DNA of 37,347 nucleotides from a candidate division Hyd24-12 bacterium UBA5074 (GTDB taxonomy: Bacteria > Fermentibacterota > Fermentibacteria > Fermentibacterales > Fermentibacteraceae): the NCBI GenBank assembly GCA_002414865.1, contig DIAQ01000080.1, forward strand, positions 3,188 through 40,534, in the 5' to 3' direction. The translations under genes and the position numbers were made by a program. Below the pieces are notes generated by a model. It made no database searches. It was not told the origin of the DNA and worked only from the letters and a program-made list of their open reading frames with translations. Positions within the stretch are counted from its first letter, which is position 1. The number at the start of each line of letters is the position of its first letter. Of the stretch, positions 17,980-25,156 are shown piece after piece.

Positions 17980-19316
17980 AAGATCAGGTAGAAGAGCCCC
18001 AGCTCGGTCCTCAGCGGATCCCTTTCGACAGTCGTGTAGTAGACCTCCCAAGGCTCGGCCTCATGGGTCGTGCCGTACTGGTCCTGCACGGTCCATGAGT
18101 CGGCATCGGTGCCGAAATAGCCGGAGAGCCCGCCTTCGATCCCCAGCCTCTCGAAGACCAGGTACTCGAAGCAGGCTTCCAGGTTGCCGCCGATGGTCAC
18201 CGCGGAGGCGTCCGACTGCAGGTAGGTGACGGGCACGTCCTGTATCAGGAAGCCGAATTCAGGGCCGGCTGAAAACCTCACAGCCAGCTTCGGCGTGGCT
18301 ATGGGAACCCTGTAGCCGAGCCTGAGGTCTATCCCCAGGTTCGACAGGTTGTCCGTCGTCGTCGCTGTGACGACTCCTCCGAAGCACAGCCCCCAACGGA
18401 AGCTCTGGAGCCCTATGCGGACTCCGTTCATGGTGGCATTCCCGTCGGATCCCCCGTCATCGGGGCCGTTTCCGGGCTCCGGCACCAGATCCTCGCCTTC
18501 CACCAGCGAGACCGGTATCCGGTCCCATGCGATGACCAGCTGCGCGGGCGCACCGTGCTCAATGGCCGTGATCATCCCGCCGGGTGCGAGGTGGCCGCTC
18601 AGCAGCCTGCCGGTGGATGATTCCGGTTCGCTGTCGATGATCTGCAGCAGACCCCTGCTGCGCAGATGCTCGTATTCGTCGAGGGTGCGGGGGATCTCCT
18701 GCGCGGATGCTACGCAGAAGAGGAACATGCCCTCGTCGATCCCGGCGGCGCTCCCGGCGGGGATCGCTACGGTGGAGCCCTCTCCGGTGGTGAATCTGAT
18801 CTCGATGGGGAACAGCTGCAGAAGCGCGTTGTCCGCGAGTTCCGCACCGGCTTCGCAGGCCATGCCGGTGAGGTCGGCGGGAACGGTGATGGACCTCTCG
18901 TCGTAGCTCGTGCCCTCCGAGGATCCCAGCAGGAGCCCGGAAGACGAGTAGAACCTGCCGCCGACTTCGACCGTGGTCCTCTGCAGGGTCATGACGGAGT
19001 CTCCGCTCACCGTGGTGCGTTCCGACTCCTCGGGCAGTCTGATGCTGATGACGAGCAGGATGTCGAGATCGGAGGCGGCTGCCATCTGCTGGATCACAGG
19101 GATCAGATTGCCTTCCCCCTGGGTGATCGCGAGCGAGTCTGATATCTCTCCGACCTCGAAGCGTCCACTCTCGGAGAAGACCTCGGCTGTCACGGCGGCC
19201 ACATCCCCGCCAGCTATCCCTTCCGGGGACTGCATGACGACCACGCCCAGCCTGGGGATGGCGGAACCTGACGAAACCAGGCAGGACAACAGAACCGCCC
19301 CGAAGAAGGAAACCAT
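17976..19316 (-). CDS. Secreted/outer-membrane protein with CsgG/FlgT-like N-terminal region and barrel-like C-terminus
   Basis: A 446-residue protein with a signal peptide (MVSFFGAVLLSCLVSSGSA). The next ~150 residues (RLGVVVMQSPEG..., then SDLDILLVISI) resemble the anticodon-binding-like domain of CsgG/LpoB/FlgT-type periplasmic proteins. A middle domain is rich in turns. The last ~150 residues alternate hydrophobic and polar residues and end in FYLIF, as in outer-membrane beta-barrels or autotransporter-like small barrels. No exact family is claimed. ATG at 19316 has AAAGGA five bases upstream. It lies 17 bp after the anti-sigma gene, so it is the distal gene of the sigma/anti-sigma cluster and a plausible sigma target or sensor partner. 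Confidence 0.65.
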   Translation of the reverse strand: MVSFFGAVLLSCLVSSGSAIPRLGVVVMQSPEGIAGGDVAAVTAEVFSESGRFEVGEISDSLAITQGEGNLIPVIQQMAAASDLDILLVISIRLPEESERTTVSGDSVMTLQRTTVEVGGRFYSSSGLLLGSSEGTSYDERSITVPADLTGMACEAGAELADNALLQLFPIEIRFTTGEGSTVAIPAGSAAGIDEGMFLFCVASAQEIPRTLDEYEHLRSRGLLQIIDSEPESSTGRLLSGHLAPGGMITAIEHGAPAQLVIAWDRIPVSLVEGEDLVPEPGNGPDDGGSDGNATMNGVRIGLQSFRWGLCFGGVVTATTTDNLSNLGIDLRLGYRVPIATPKLAVRFSAGPEFGFLIQDVPVTYLQSDASAVTIGGNLEACFEYLVFERLGIEGGLSGYFGTDADSWTVQDQYGTTHEAEPWEVYYTTVERDPLRTELGLFYLIF

Positions 19317-19333
19317 CTATGTCCTTTCAGGGT

Positions 19334-20413
19334 CTACTCGTTCAGGAACTCCTCCAGCTCCTTGACCGGTACGACCAGTATGCTGTCAACGATCCGGCCC
19401 TGAAGAGAATCCTTCCAGCCCGGGAGGGCTTCGTCAAGTAGAAGCGAATCGGGTGAGCATGCATTGCCCGACGAGTCGAACTCCAGCACGACCGCGCATC
19501 TCTCGCACGCCCTCTGGGCCGCGACAGTGGACACGGCCAGCCCGGCGCATCCCGGCAGGTTGTCATAGTCTCCGCCCTCGGCCTCCTGGGCGTATCCGGA
19601 CTCGAAGACCTCCGAGGACACCTCCTGGGACTGCCCCACTTCGCCCGTGCGCCCGAAGGCAGTCGCGCCCGATGCGGCACCGCCTCCTCCACCGGCTCCG
19701 TCGGCGATCTCAGCTCCGCCCAGAGGAGTCGCGGGCTGCTCCAGCATGTACCGGTCGTCCTCCCTGTCGGCGGCGACGGTCTGGTCTGCGATGGTGGACT
19801 GCACATCGGCCACCGTGCCCGAGCCGCCATAGCAGTAGAAGGTCCCCCCCGAATCGGCAGGCATCGCCCCGCCGGCGGTGCCGGATGAAACTGTCTCCAC
19901 GGTCTGGCTGAGGAGGTCGCCGGTCCTCGACTCCTCCCCGGCTCCGAGGTCCTGCTGCTCCATGAGCACGTCGTCGGCAGCCAGCTGCGGCGTCGGAGGC
20001 ACCGACGCAGTCACCAGAACTGTCTCGGCCGACATCTCCCCTCCGGCTCCGGCAGCAGGCTGGGTCGCGACGGGCAGGTCGCCGCCCGTTCCGGGGATCT
20101 CGACGATCCGCTCCCTGATCATGAAGCGCATGCCGCCTATGGCCACGAGGAGGGCGGCGGCTATCGGGAGGACTCTCGTGTAGAAGCGCCTCCTCCTCAT
20201 GTCGGAGGCTATCGAGGCCCCAAGGCTCTCCATCCGGGCCTCCGACGGCTCCGTGAAGCCTCCCCGGTAGAGGTTCTCGATATCCGACTGCGAGGCCAGC
20301 AGCGCCCTGCACGAGCCGCACTGCTCGAGGTGGGCCCTGATCCTGGCGGCGTCGGCCCCGGCCACCTCTCCGTCGGCATAGGACATCAGCTCGTTGAACT
20401 CGGGACAGCTCAT
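19334..20413 (-). CDS. Zinc-finger (ZAS-type) anti-sigma factor with long extracytoplasmic domain
   Basis: A 359-residue protein. The N-terminus MSCPEFNELMSYADGEV followed by HLEQCGSC (H-x3-C-x2-C, residues 28-35) is a classic anti-sigma zinc-binding domain. One transmembrane segment lies near residues 82-96 (VLPIAAALLVAIGGM). The outside part (about 100-359) is low-complexity and Gly/Ala/Ser/Glu-rich to about 260. It ends in a compact domain with a CAGL...CERC cysteine cluster and a conserved-looking tail (LVVPVKELEEFLNE). It should hold the adjacent ECF sigma inactive at the inner membrane. ATG at 20413 overlaps the sigma stop as ATGA. A longer in-frame reading upstream to 20860 is only the shadow of the sigma gene. 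Confidence 0.88.
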   Translation of the reverse strand: MSCPEFNELMSYADGEVAGADAARIRAHLEQCGSCRALLASQSDIENLYRGGFTEPSEARMESLGASIASDMRRRRFYTRVLPIAAALLVAIGGMRFMIRERIVEIPGTGGDLPVATQPAAGAGGEMSAETVLVTASVPPTPQLAADDVLMEQQDLGAGEESRTGDLLSQTVETVSSGTAGGAMPADSGGTFYCYGGSGTVADVQSTIADQTVAADREDDRYMLEQPATPLGGAEIADGAGGGGGAASGATAFGRTGEVGQSQEVSSEVFESGYAQEAEGGDYDNLPGCAGLAVSTVAAQRACERCAVVLEFDSSGNACSPDSLLLDEALPGWKDSLQGRIVDSILVVPVKELEEFLNE

Positions 20414-21009
20414 CCGCCGTCCTCCAGCAGGTGCCCCACGGCTCGCCTGACTTCGTTCCTGGCCCTGTTGAGCCTGGACATGACGGTGCCCATGGCGATG
20501 CCGAGGGTGGATGCGATCTCGGAGTAGCTCAGTTGCTGGTCCACCCTCAGCACGAACACGGCCCTGAGAGGAGGCGACAGCTTCTGGACGGCTTCCTCGA
20601 TGGCCCTGGTCAGCTCGCCGGCCGACGCCTGCTCGGAGAGATCGTCCGGGAGGGCCTGAAGCCCTTCGGCGCCGTATTCCTCGTCGAACATGACCTCGGC
20701 ATGACGCTTCCTCTTCTGCGACATGTTTATGGCGAGATTGGTGGTGATGCGGTAGATCCAGGTGAAGAACCTGTATCTCGGGTCGAAGCCCGGCATGGCC
20801 TGCATCGCCCTCATGAAAGCTTCCTGCGTCACGTCCCAGGCGTCCTCGTCGTTGCGGCACATCCTCCGGGCAACCCGGTAAACCCGCCTGCCGTATTTCG
20901 TGAAGAGCTCGCCGAAGGCTTCCCTGTCACCGGCCCGCGCCCTTCGCAGCAGTTCGGGATCGTCCTCATCCAGCACCTCCACGGCTGCGAGTAGTACAAG
21001 CTGGATCAA
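20410..21009 (-). CDS. ECF-type RNA polymerase sigma factor
   Basis: A 199-residue sigma-70 of the extracytoplasmic function class. Region 2 spans about 28-95, with DVTQEAFMRAM and the RFFTWIYRITTNLAIN core-binding and -10 recognition motif. A short acidic linker follows. Region 4 spans about 138-195, with LSYSEIASTLGIAMGTVMSRLNRAR as the helix-turn-helix. The start is TTG at 21009, overlapping the upstream stop as TTGA. It is supported by GGAGGG about eight bases before it; an in-frame GTG a few codons later is an alternative. The zinc-finger anti-sigma follows directly. Its place at the end of an outer-membrane biogenesis block suggests envelope sensing, by analogy with sigma-E, but target genes are unknown. 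Confidence 0.95.
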   Translation of the reverse strand: MIQLVLLAAVEVLDEDDPELLRRARAGDREAFGELFTKYGRRVYRVARRMCRNDEDAWDVTQEAFMRAMQAMPGFDPRYRFFTWIYRITTNLAINMSQKRKRHAEVMFDEEYGAEGLQALPDDLSEQASAGELTRAIEEAVQKLSPPLRAVFVLRVDQQLSYSEIASTLGIAMGTVMSRLNRARNEVRRAVGHLLEDGG

Positions 21010-21494
21010 GGACTATTCCCTCCGGACGACTGGAGGCTCAGTTCGAAGCCGACCCTGATGCCGGAGATCTTCCCGTAGTTGTCGTTTTCGATGTCGAAGG
21101 CGAAGAGGTGCGCATCGACGTAGGCGTCGAGCATCGTGTAGAGCCATGCCGCGGAGGTGTACCAGATCAGGTCGAGGCGCCTCTGCTTGTGCGTCTCGTA
21201 GTCCTGCTCGAAGGCCGGGTCGCCCGTCTCCTCGAAATCGTCGCGCGCAGAGTTCGCCGCGCCGTTCTCCATCAGGAGCCAGGTGAGGAGGCCGGTGCTG
21301 GCCGCCCCGAGCAGGATACCTTTCGCGTACTCGTCGTTGTAGAACTGGCCCCAGCCGGGCAGCACGGCGGATCTCAGGAGGGCTCCGGTGGGGTTCCTGG
21401 AGGGAATCGGCTCCGCCGGCGCGCCCAGGGAGTCGCCGCTGGACTCCGGCTGCGCCAGGAGGGCCACCATCATGAGGATCGTGTTCGCGATCAA
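21006..21494 (-). CDS. DUF5683-type small membrane protein
   Basis: A 162-residue protein with a signal-like N-terminus (TTG start at 21494, MIANTILMMVALLAQPESS). It has the hallmark SAVLPGWGQFYNDEYAKG near residues 42-59, followed by a hydrophobic helix (GILLGAASTGLLTWLLM). A second helix near 112-124 (WYTSAAWLYTMLDAYVDAHL) and a short beta-like tail follow. The PGxGQxYN-helix-...-D-AYVDAHL pattern is that of DUF5683, a family common in FCB genomes with no established function. It lies 22 bp downstream of lpxA and overlaps the sigma gene by 4 bp, bridging the lipid A genes and the regulatory pair. Start choice is uncertain: two ATG codons lie at residues 8-9. Confidence 0.75.
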   Translation of the reverse strand: MIANTILMMVALLAQPESSGDSLGAPAEPIPSRNPTGALLRSAVLPGWGQFYNDEYAKGILLGAASTGLLTWLLMENGAANSARDDFEETGDPAFEQDYETHKQRRLDLIWYTSAAWLYTMLDAYVDAHLFAFDIENDNYGKISGIRVGFELSLQSSGGNSP

Positions 21495-21516
21495 GCCCCG
21501 AGGAACCTCCGGGGTC

Positions 21517-22278
21517 TCAGCAGACCGCCCCTCTCCTGCTCTCCAGGATGAACGATGCGAGCTGCCTGGCTTCCTCGCCCCATCCGTCGGTTTCCATGAT
21601 GGCGCGCGCCTTTGTGGAAACGGCTCCCGGCTCCCTGTAGAGGAAGTGGAAGGCCTTCTCCAGGTTGTCGAGCCTCTCCCCCGAGAAGCCCCTCCTGCGC
21701 AGGCCCACGAGGTTCAGTGAGGCAACCTTGAGGGGGTAGCCGCCGGCGAGGCAGAACGGTGGCACATCCATGCTGACGCGGTAGCCCCCGCCGATCATGG
21801 AATAGGCCCCGATCCTGACGAACTGGTGAACGGGCACCACACCGCCGATCGTTGCGAAGTCGCCTATCTCGACATGGCCCGCGAGATTGACGCAGTTGGC
21901 CATTATCACGCCGTTGCCCACCCTGCAGTCATGCGCGATGTGGGCGTATGCCATGATCAGGCAGTCGGAGCCCACGACGGTCCTGCCGGTGGCAGCGGTG
22001 CCCCTGCTGATGTTGGCGAACTCCCTGACGACGGTCCTCTCGCCGATGATCAGCTCGGTGGGCTCCCCGGCGTATTTCAGGTCCTGGGGAGCGGTGCCCA
22101 GCACCGCGCACGGGCCCACCTGCACGCCGTCGGCCAGCGTCGTCCGGCCCTCGATGACCGCGTGGGGGCCTATCTTCACACCCGCGCCGATCTTGACGTC
22201 GGGACCTATCACCGCATAGGGGCCGATCACCGTCTCCCCGACGGCATCGCCGCCCGGCCTCGCGCCGTTGTCGGTCAT
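21517..22278 (-). CDS. lpxA: UDP-N-acetylglucosamine O-acyltransferase LpxA
   Basis: A 253-residue protein made largely of left-handed hexapeptide repeats (about residues 15-185), with the C-terminal helical part (NLVGLRRRGFSGERL onward). The catalytic histidine is H116 in AYAHIAHDC, matching H125 of E. coli LpxA. It transfers the hydroxyacyl chain from acyl-ACP to UDP-GlcNAc as the first step of lipid A synthesis, in the cytoplasm. ATG at 22278 overlaps the lpxC/fabZ stop as ATGA. The order lpxD-lpxC/fabZ-lpxA is that seen in several FCB lineages. Acyl-chain length preference cannot be predicted here. Confidence 0.97.
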   Translation of the reverse strand: MTDNGARPGGDAVGETVIGPYAVIGPDVKIGAGVKIGPHAVIEGRTTLADGVQVGPCAVLGTAPQDLKYAGEPTELIIGERTVVREFANISRGTAATGRTVVGSDCLIMAYAHIAHDCRVGNGVIMANCVNLAGHVEIGDFATIGGVVPVHQFVRIGAYSMIGGGYRVSMDVPPFCLAGGYPLKVASLNLVGLRRRGFSGERLDNLEKAFHFLYREPGAVSTKARAIMETDGWGEEARQLASFILESRRGAVC

Positions 22279-23594
22279 CTGGGCACCAGCATCGCCATCA
22301 GATCGGCCTCGGCAACCACTTTGCCCTCCACCTTCGCGATGCCGTGCATGACGCAGACGGTGCCGCGGCGCTTGATCATCTCCAGCTCGAATATCACCTG
22401 GTCGCCCGGCAGGACGGGCTTGCGGAACCTGACCTTGTCCACGCCGGTGAAGTACACTAGCCAGTCGTCGGGATGGTCGACGGAGTTGAAGAGCATCAGC
22501 CCGCCCACCTGTCCCATCGCCTCGATGATCAGCACACCGGGCATGATGGGATTGCCCGGGAAATGACCCTGGAAGAACGGCTCGTTGATCGTGACGTTCT
22601 TCATCCCCACAATGCGGTGCTCGGGCTCCATCTCCAGGATCCTGTCGACGAGGAGGAAAGGATACCTGTGCGGCAGGATGCGCATGACATGTGCGACTTC
22701 CCAGTTGCCCTGTCCGAGGGAGCTGACCGAATACCTGGCCTTCTTGGCGTAGGTTTCCTCGATCTTCTTCACGAACTGGACATTGGAGGCATGCCCCGAC
22801 TTGGCGGATATGACGTGGCCCGAGATCCTGCTGCCGAGCAGCGAGAGATCGCCGACGAGGTCGAGTATCTTGTGCCTGACGAATTCATCCTTGAACCTGA
22901 GAGGCTCGCGGTTAAGGATGCCCTCCTCGCCGATGACGATCGCGTTATCCAGGGTTCCGCCGCGGATGAGGTTCTTCTCCTGGAGGGCCTTGACCTCGTT
23001 GTAGAAGCAGAATGTCCGCGCGGGGGCTATCTCCTTCACGAAGGTGTCCGGCTCGATCTCCAGCGAAAGGTACTGCGCCCCCAGGACGGGATGCCCGTAG
23101 TCGATCGTGAAGCTGATCCTCAGCCCGTCATACGGGATCACAGCCAGGTCGGCGCCGAAGCAGCTCACCGATACGGGCTCGGTGATCTTCAGGATCTTGC
23201 GGGGAGCGTCAGGCTGGGGAAGGCGTCCCGCCGAGTTCAGGATGTCGATGTACGAGGCCACCGACCCGTCTTCCGGCTCGGGCGGCTCGTCGGAGTCGAG
23301 CTCGATCATGGCATTGTCGATGCCCAGGCCGTACAGGGCCGAGAGCACATGCTCGACCGTATGGACCTCGAAATAGTTCTCGCCGAGCGTCGTGCGCCGG
23401 GACTGCTCCTCTATCTGCCTGACATTGGAGCACTTGACCTGGATCGTAGGTCTGCTGGGAGCGTCGGTCCTCACGAATGTGATGCCAGCATTGGGTGGGG
23501 CCGGCTTGAATGTGATGGTTGTTTCCTTGCCCATGTGAAGGCCGATCCCGCGGTAGGAAACGGACTTCTCTAGCGTGGTCTGAGACTGAATCAC
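22275..23594 (-). CDS. lpxC/fabZ: Bifunctional LpxC deacetylase / FabZ 3-hydroxyacyl-ACP dehydratase
   Basis: A 439-residue natural fusion. Residues 1-285 are LpxC, the UDP-3-O-acyl-GlcNAc deacetylase that commits to lipid A. Its zinc ligands fall in HTVEHVLSAL (H82) and in RHKILDLVGDL (H241, D245). Residues ~300-439 are FabZ, beginning at ILPHRYPFLLVDR with the catalytic pair in GHFPGNPIMPG (H344) and LIIEAMGQ (E358). FabZ dehydrates 3-hydroxyacyl-ACP, competing for the same precursor pool as LpxA, so fusion may balance lipid A and phospholipid synthesis (inference). Such fusions are known from Bacteroidota and relatives. The start is GTG at 23594, overlapping the lpxD stop as GTGA; the stop overlaps lpxA. 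Confidence 0.97.
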   Translation of the reverse strand: MIQSQTTLEKSVSYRGIGLHMGKETTITFKPAPPNAGITFVRTDAPSRPTIQVKCSNVRQIEEQSRRTTLGENYFEVHTVEHVLSALYGLGIDNAMIELDSDEPPEPEDGSVASYIDILNSAGRLPQPDAPRKILKITEPVSVSCFGADLAVIPYDGLRISFTIDYGHPVLGAQYLSLEIEPDTFVKEIAPARTFCFYNEVKALQEKNLIRGGTLDNAIVIGEEGILNREPLRFKDEFVRHKILDLVGDLSLLGSRISGHVISAKSGHASNVQFVKKIEETYAKKARYSVSSLGQGNWEVAHVMRILPHRYPFLLVDRILEMEPEHRIVGMKNVTINEPFFQGHFPGNPIMPGVLIIEAMGQVGGLMLFNSVDHPDDWLVYFTGVDKVRFRKPVLPGDQVIFELEMIKRRGTVCVMHGIAKVEGKVVAEADLMAMLVPR

Positions 23595-24625
23595 TTGTCC
23601 GGTTCTTCCTCTTTTCCGGCGTTCCCGCCGAGCTTCCTGCCGACATCCTCCATGAACTCGGGCAGCCGGGAGACCGCGGCGTCCACACGAAGGGCCCTCG
23701 CATGAGGCCGGGCCGGGTAGCCTGATACAGTGACACCGGCGACGACATCCTTGGTGACCCCCGCCTGGGCGGCGATCACTGCGCCGTCACCGATGGTTAT
23801 ATGGCCGTTGATGCCTGCCTGGCCACCGAACACCACCCCGCTTCCGATGGCGGTGCTCCCGGCGACTCCCACCTGGGCTGCGACGAGGCATCCAGGGCCA
23901 ACTGTGACATTATGGGCTATGTGTATGAGGTTGTCGAGCTTGGTGAATCGCCCGATCACCGTGGCGCCGATGACGGCCCTGTCGATGCAGCAGTTCGCGC
24001 CAATCTCGACGTCATCCTCTACGACGACCCTGCCGTTCTGCGGAACCTTCCTGTGGCCAGAGGCGTCAGGCACGAAGCCGAAGCCGTCGGACCCCAGGAC
24101 AGCCCCGGAGGCGATGATCACGCGGTCCCCTATCTCGGTCTCGGCGAGGAGGACGACCCTGGGCGCGATGGCACAGTCGCGGCCGATCCTGACGCGCGGC
24201 CCGATGTAGCAGCCCGCTCCGACGGTGGTCCCCGCGGAGATGGAGACGTCCCTGTCCACCACGGCGCAGGGGCCTATGGAAACGCCCGGCTCGAGCCGGG
24301 CGCTGTCAGCGATCACCGCTGCCGGCGATACGCCCCGGAAGCAGCTTGCCCTGTCCGGGGCGAACATCCCGAGGGCTATGCGGAACGCTTCGTAGGCCTT
24401 CTCGACCAGTATGAGGTGGGGAGAGGAGGTGGGGACCTCCCTGTCGACGATGACCGCCAGAGCCCTGGTCTCCGCCAGCTGCTTCCGGTATCTCGGGTTC
24501 CCGTAATAGCAGATCTCGGAGGGGCCTGCATCCTGGAGTGACGAGACGCCCTCCACGGAGGCCCCGGGGTCGGGACCCGTCAGCCTGCCTCCTACCGCGG
24601 CGGCCAGATCACTCAGACTGATCAT
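23591..24625 (-). CDS. lpxD: UDP-3-O-acylglucosamine N-acyltransferase LpxD
   Basis: A 344-residue protein. The N-terminal uridine-binding domain (MISLSDLAAAVGG to ~100, with the YYGNPRYRKQL segment) is followed by hexapeptide repeats (about 105-300) and a C-terminal helix. The catalytic histidine is H238 in NLIHIAHNV, matching H239 in E. coli. It adds the second acyl chain from acyl-ACP to the LpxC product. ATG at 24625 is chosen because the family N-terminus begins exactly there; 30 further upstream codons in frame are non-homologous. The gene overlaps the end of skp/ompH by 17 bp and lpxC/fabZ by 4 bp. Confidence 0.96.
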   Translation of the reverse strand: MISLSDLAAAVGGRLTGPDPGASVEGVSSLQDAGPSEICYYGNPRYRKQLAETRALAVIVDREVPTSSPHLILVEKAYEAFRIALGMFAPDRASCFRGVSPAAVIADSARLEPGVSIGPCAVVDRDVSISAGTTVGAGCYIGPRVRIGRDCAIAPRVVLLAETEIGDRVIIASGAVLGSDGFGFVPDASGHRKVPQNGRVVVEDDVEIGANCCIDRAVIGATVIGRFTKLDNLIHIAHNVTVGPGCLVAAQVGVAGSTAIGSGVVFGGQAGINGHITIGDGAVIAAQAGVTKDVVAGVTVSGYPARPHARALRVDAAVSRLPEFMEDVGRKLGGNAGKEEEPDK

Positions 24626-25130
24626 CAGAGGTCCCGGCCGTCGAGAGCTCCTCCAGCACCCTGTCGGTGATGTCCAGGGCATCCGATGCGTAGACCACGA
24701 ATCCCCCGGCGGCATCCAGCACCAGGTCGTAACCGTCGGCGATGCTGATCTCCCTCACCGCCTCGTTTATCCTCGCGATCACGGGGGCGACCAGCTCGGA
24801 GTTGCGGCGCTCCACCTGCCCGCCCGGGCCGAAGATCGAGGCGGCGAACTCCTCCAGCTCGCGCTTCTTCTCGTCGAGGAGAGCTTCCCTCTCCCGCCTC
24901 CGCTCGGGGCTCATCATCAGAGTGCGCTCGAGATCCTGGGAAATGGCATCGATGTCGGCCTGAAGAGAATCGGCATGGGCCTGCCATTCCTCTATCTCGG
25001 TCTGCAGGAGCTCCCTGGCGTCGGCCACGTCACCCAGGGTGTCGAATATCCTCTCCGAGTCGATGACCGCCGTCGTGGCGGCTCCGGCGGCGGCCGCCAT
25101 GATGGCGCAAAGCGCGATGTAGATTTTCAC
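24609..25130 (-). CDS. skp: Periplasmic chaperone Skp/OmpH family
   Basis: A 173-residue protein with signal peptide MKIYIALCAIMAAAAGAAT. A short beta strand with the typical AVIDSERIF segment follows, then a long alpha-helical hairpin (about 35-125) with charged heptads (LQTEIEEWQAHADSLQADID, ERRREREALLDEKKRELEEF). It closes with a C-terminal VLDAAGGFVVYASDALDITD segment characteristic of OmpH. Skp trimers hold unfolded outer-membrane proteins in transit to BamA. The start is GTG at 25130 with GGAGG upstream; a longer frame to 25325 lies within bamA and is rejected. It follows bamA by 26 bp, the classic bamA-skp-lpxD order. Confidence 0.93.
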   Translation of the reverse strand: MKIYIALCAIMAAAAGAATTAVIDSERIFDTLGDVADARELLQTEIEEWQAHADSLQADIDAISQDLERTLMMSPERRREREALLDEKKRELEEFAASIFGPGGQVERRNSELVAPVIARINEAVREISIADGYDLVLDAAGGFVVYASDALDITDRVLEELSTAGTSDDQSE

Positions 25131-25156
25131 GATACCCTCCTGGGAACGGCGAAGGA

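Noticed and set aside
19334..20860. 508-codon version of the anti-sigma gene
   Set aside because: The first 149 codons are the shadow of the sigma factor. The ATGA overlap at 20413 and the family N-terminus MSCPEF fix the real start.
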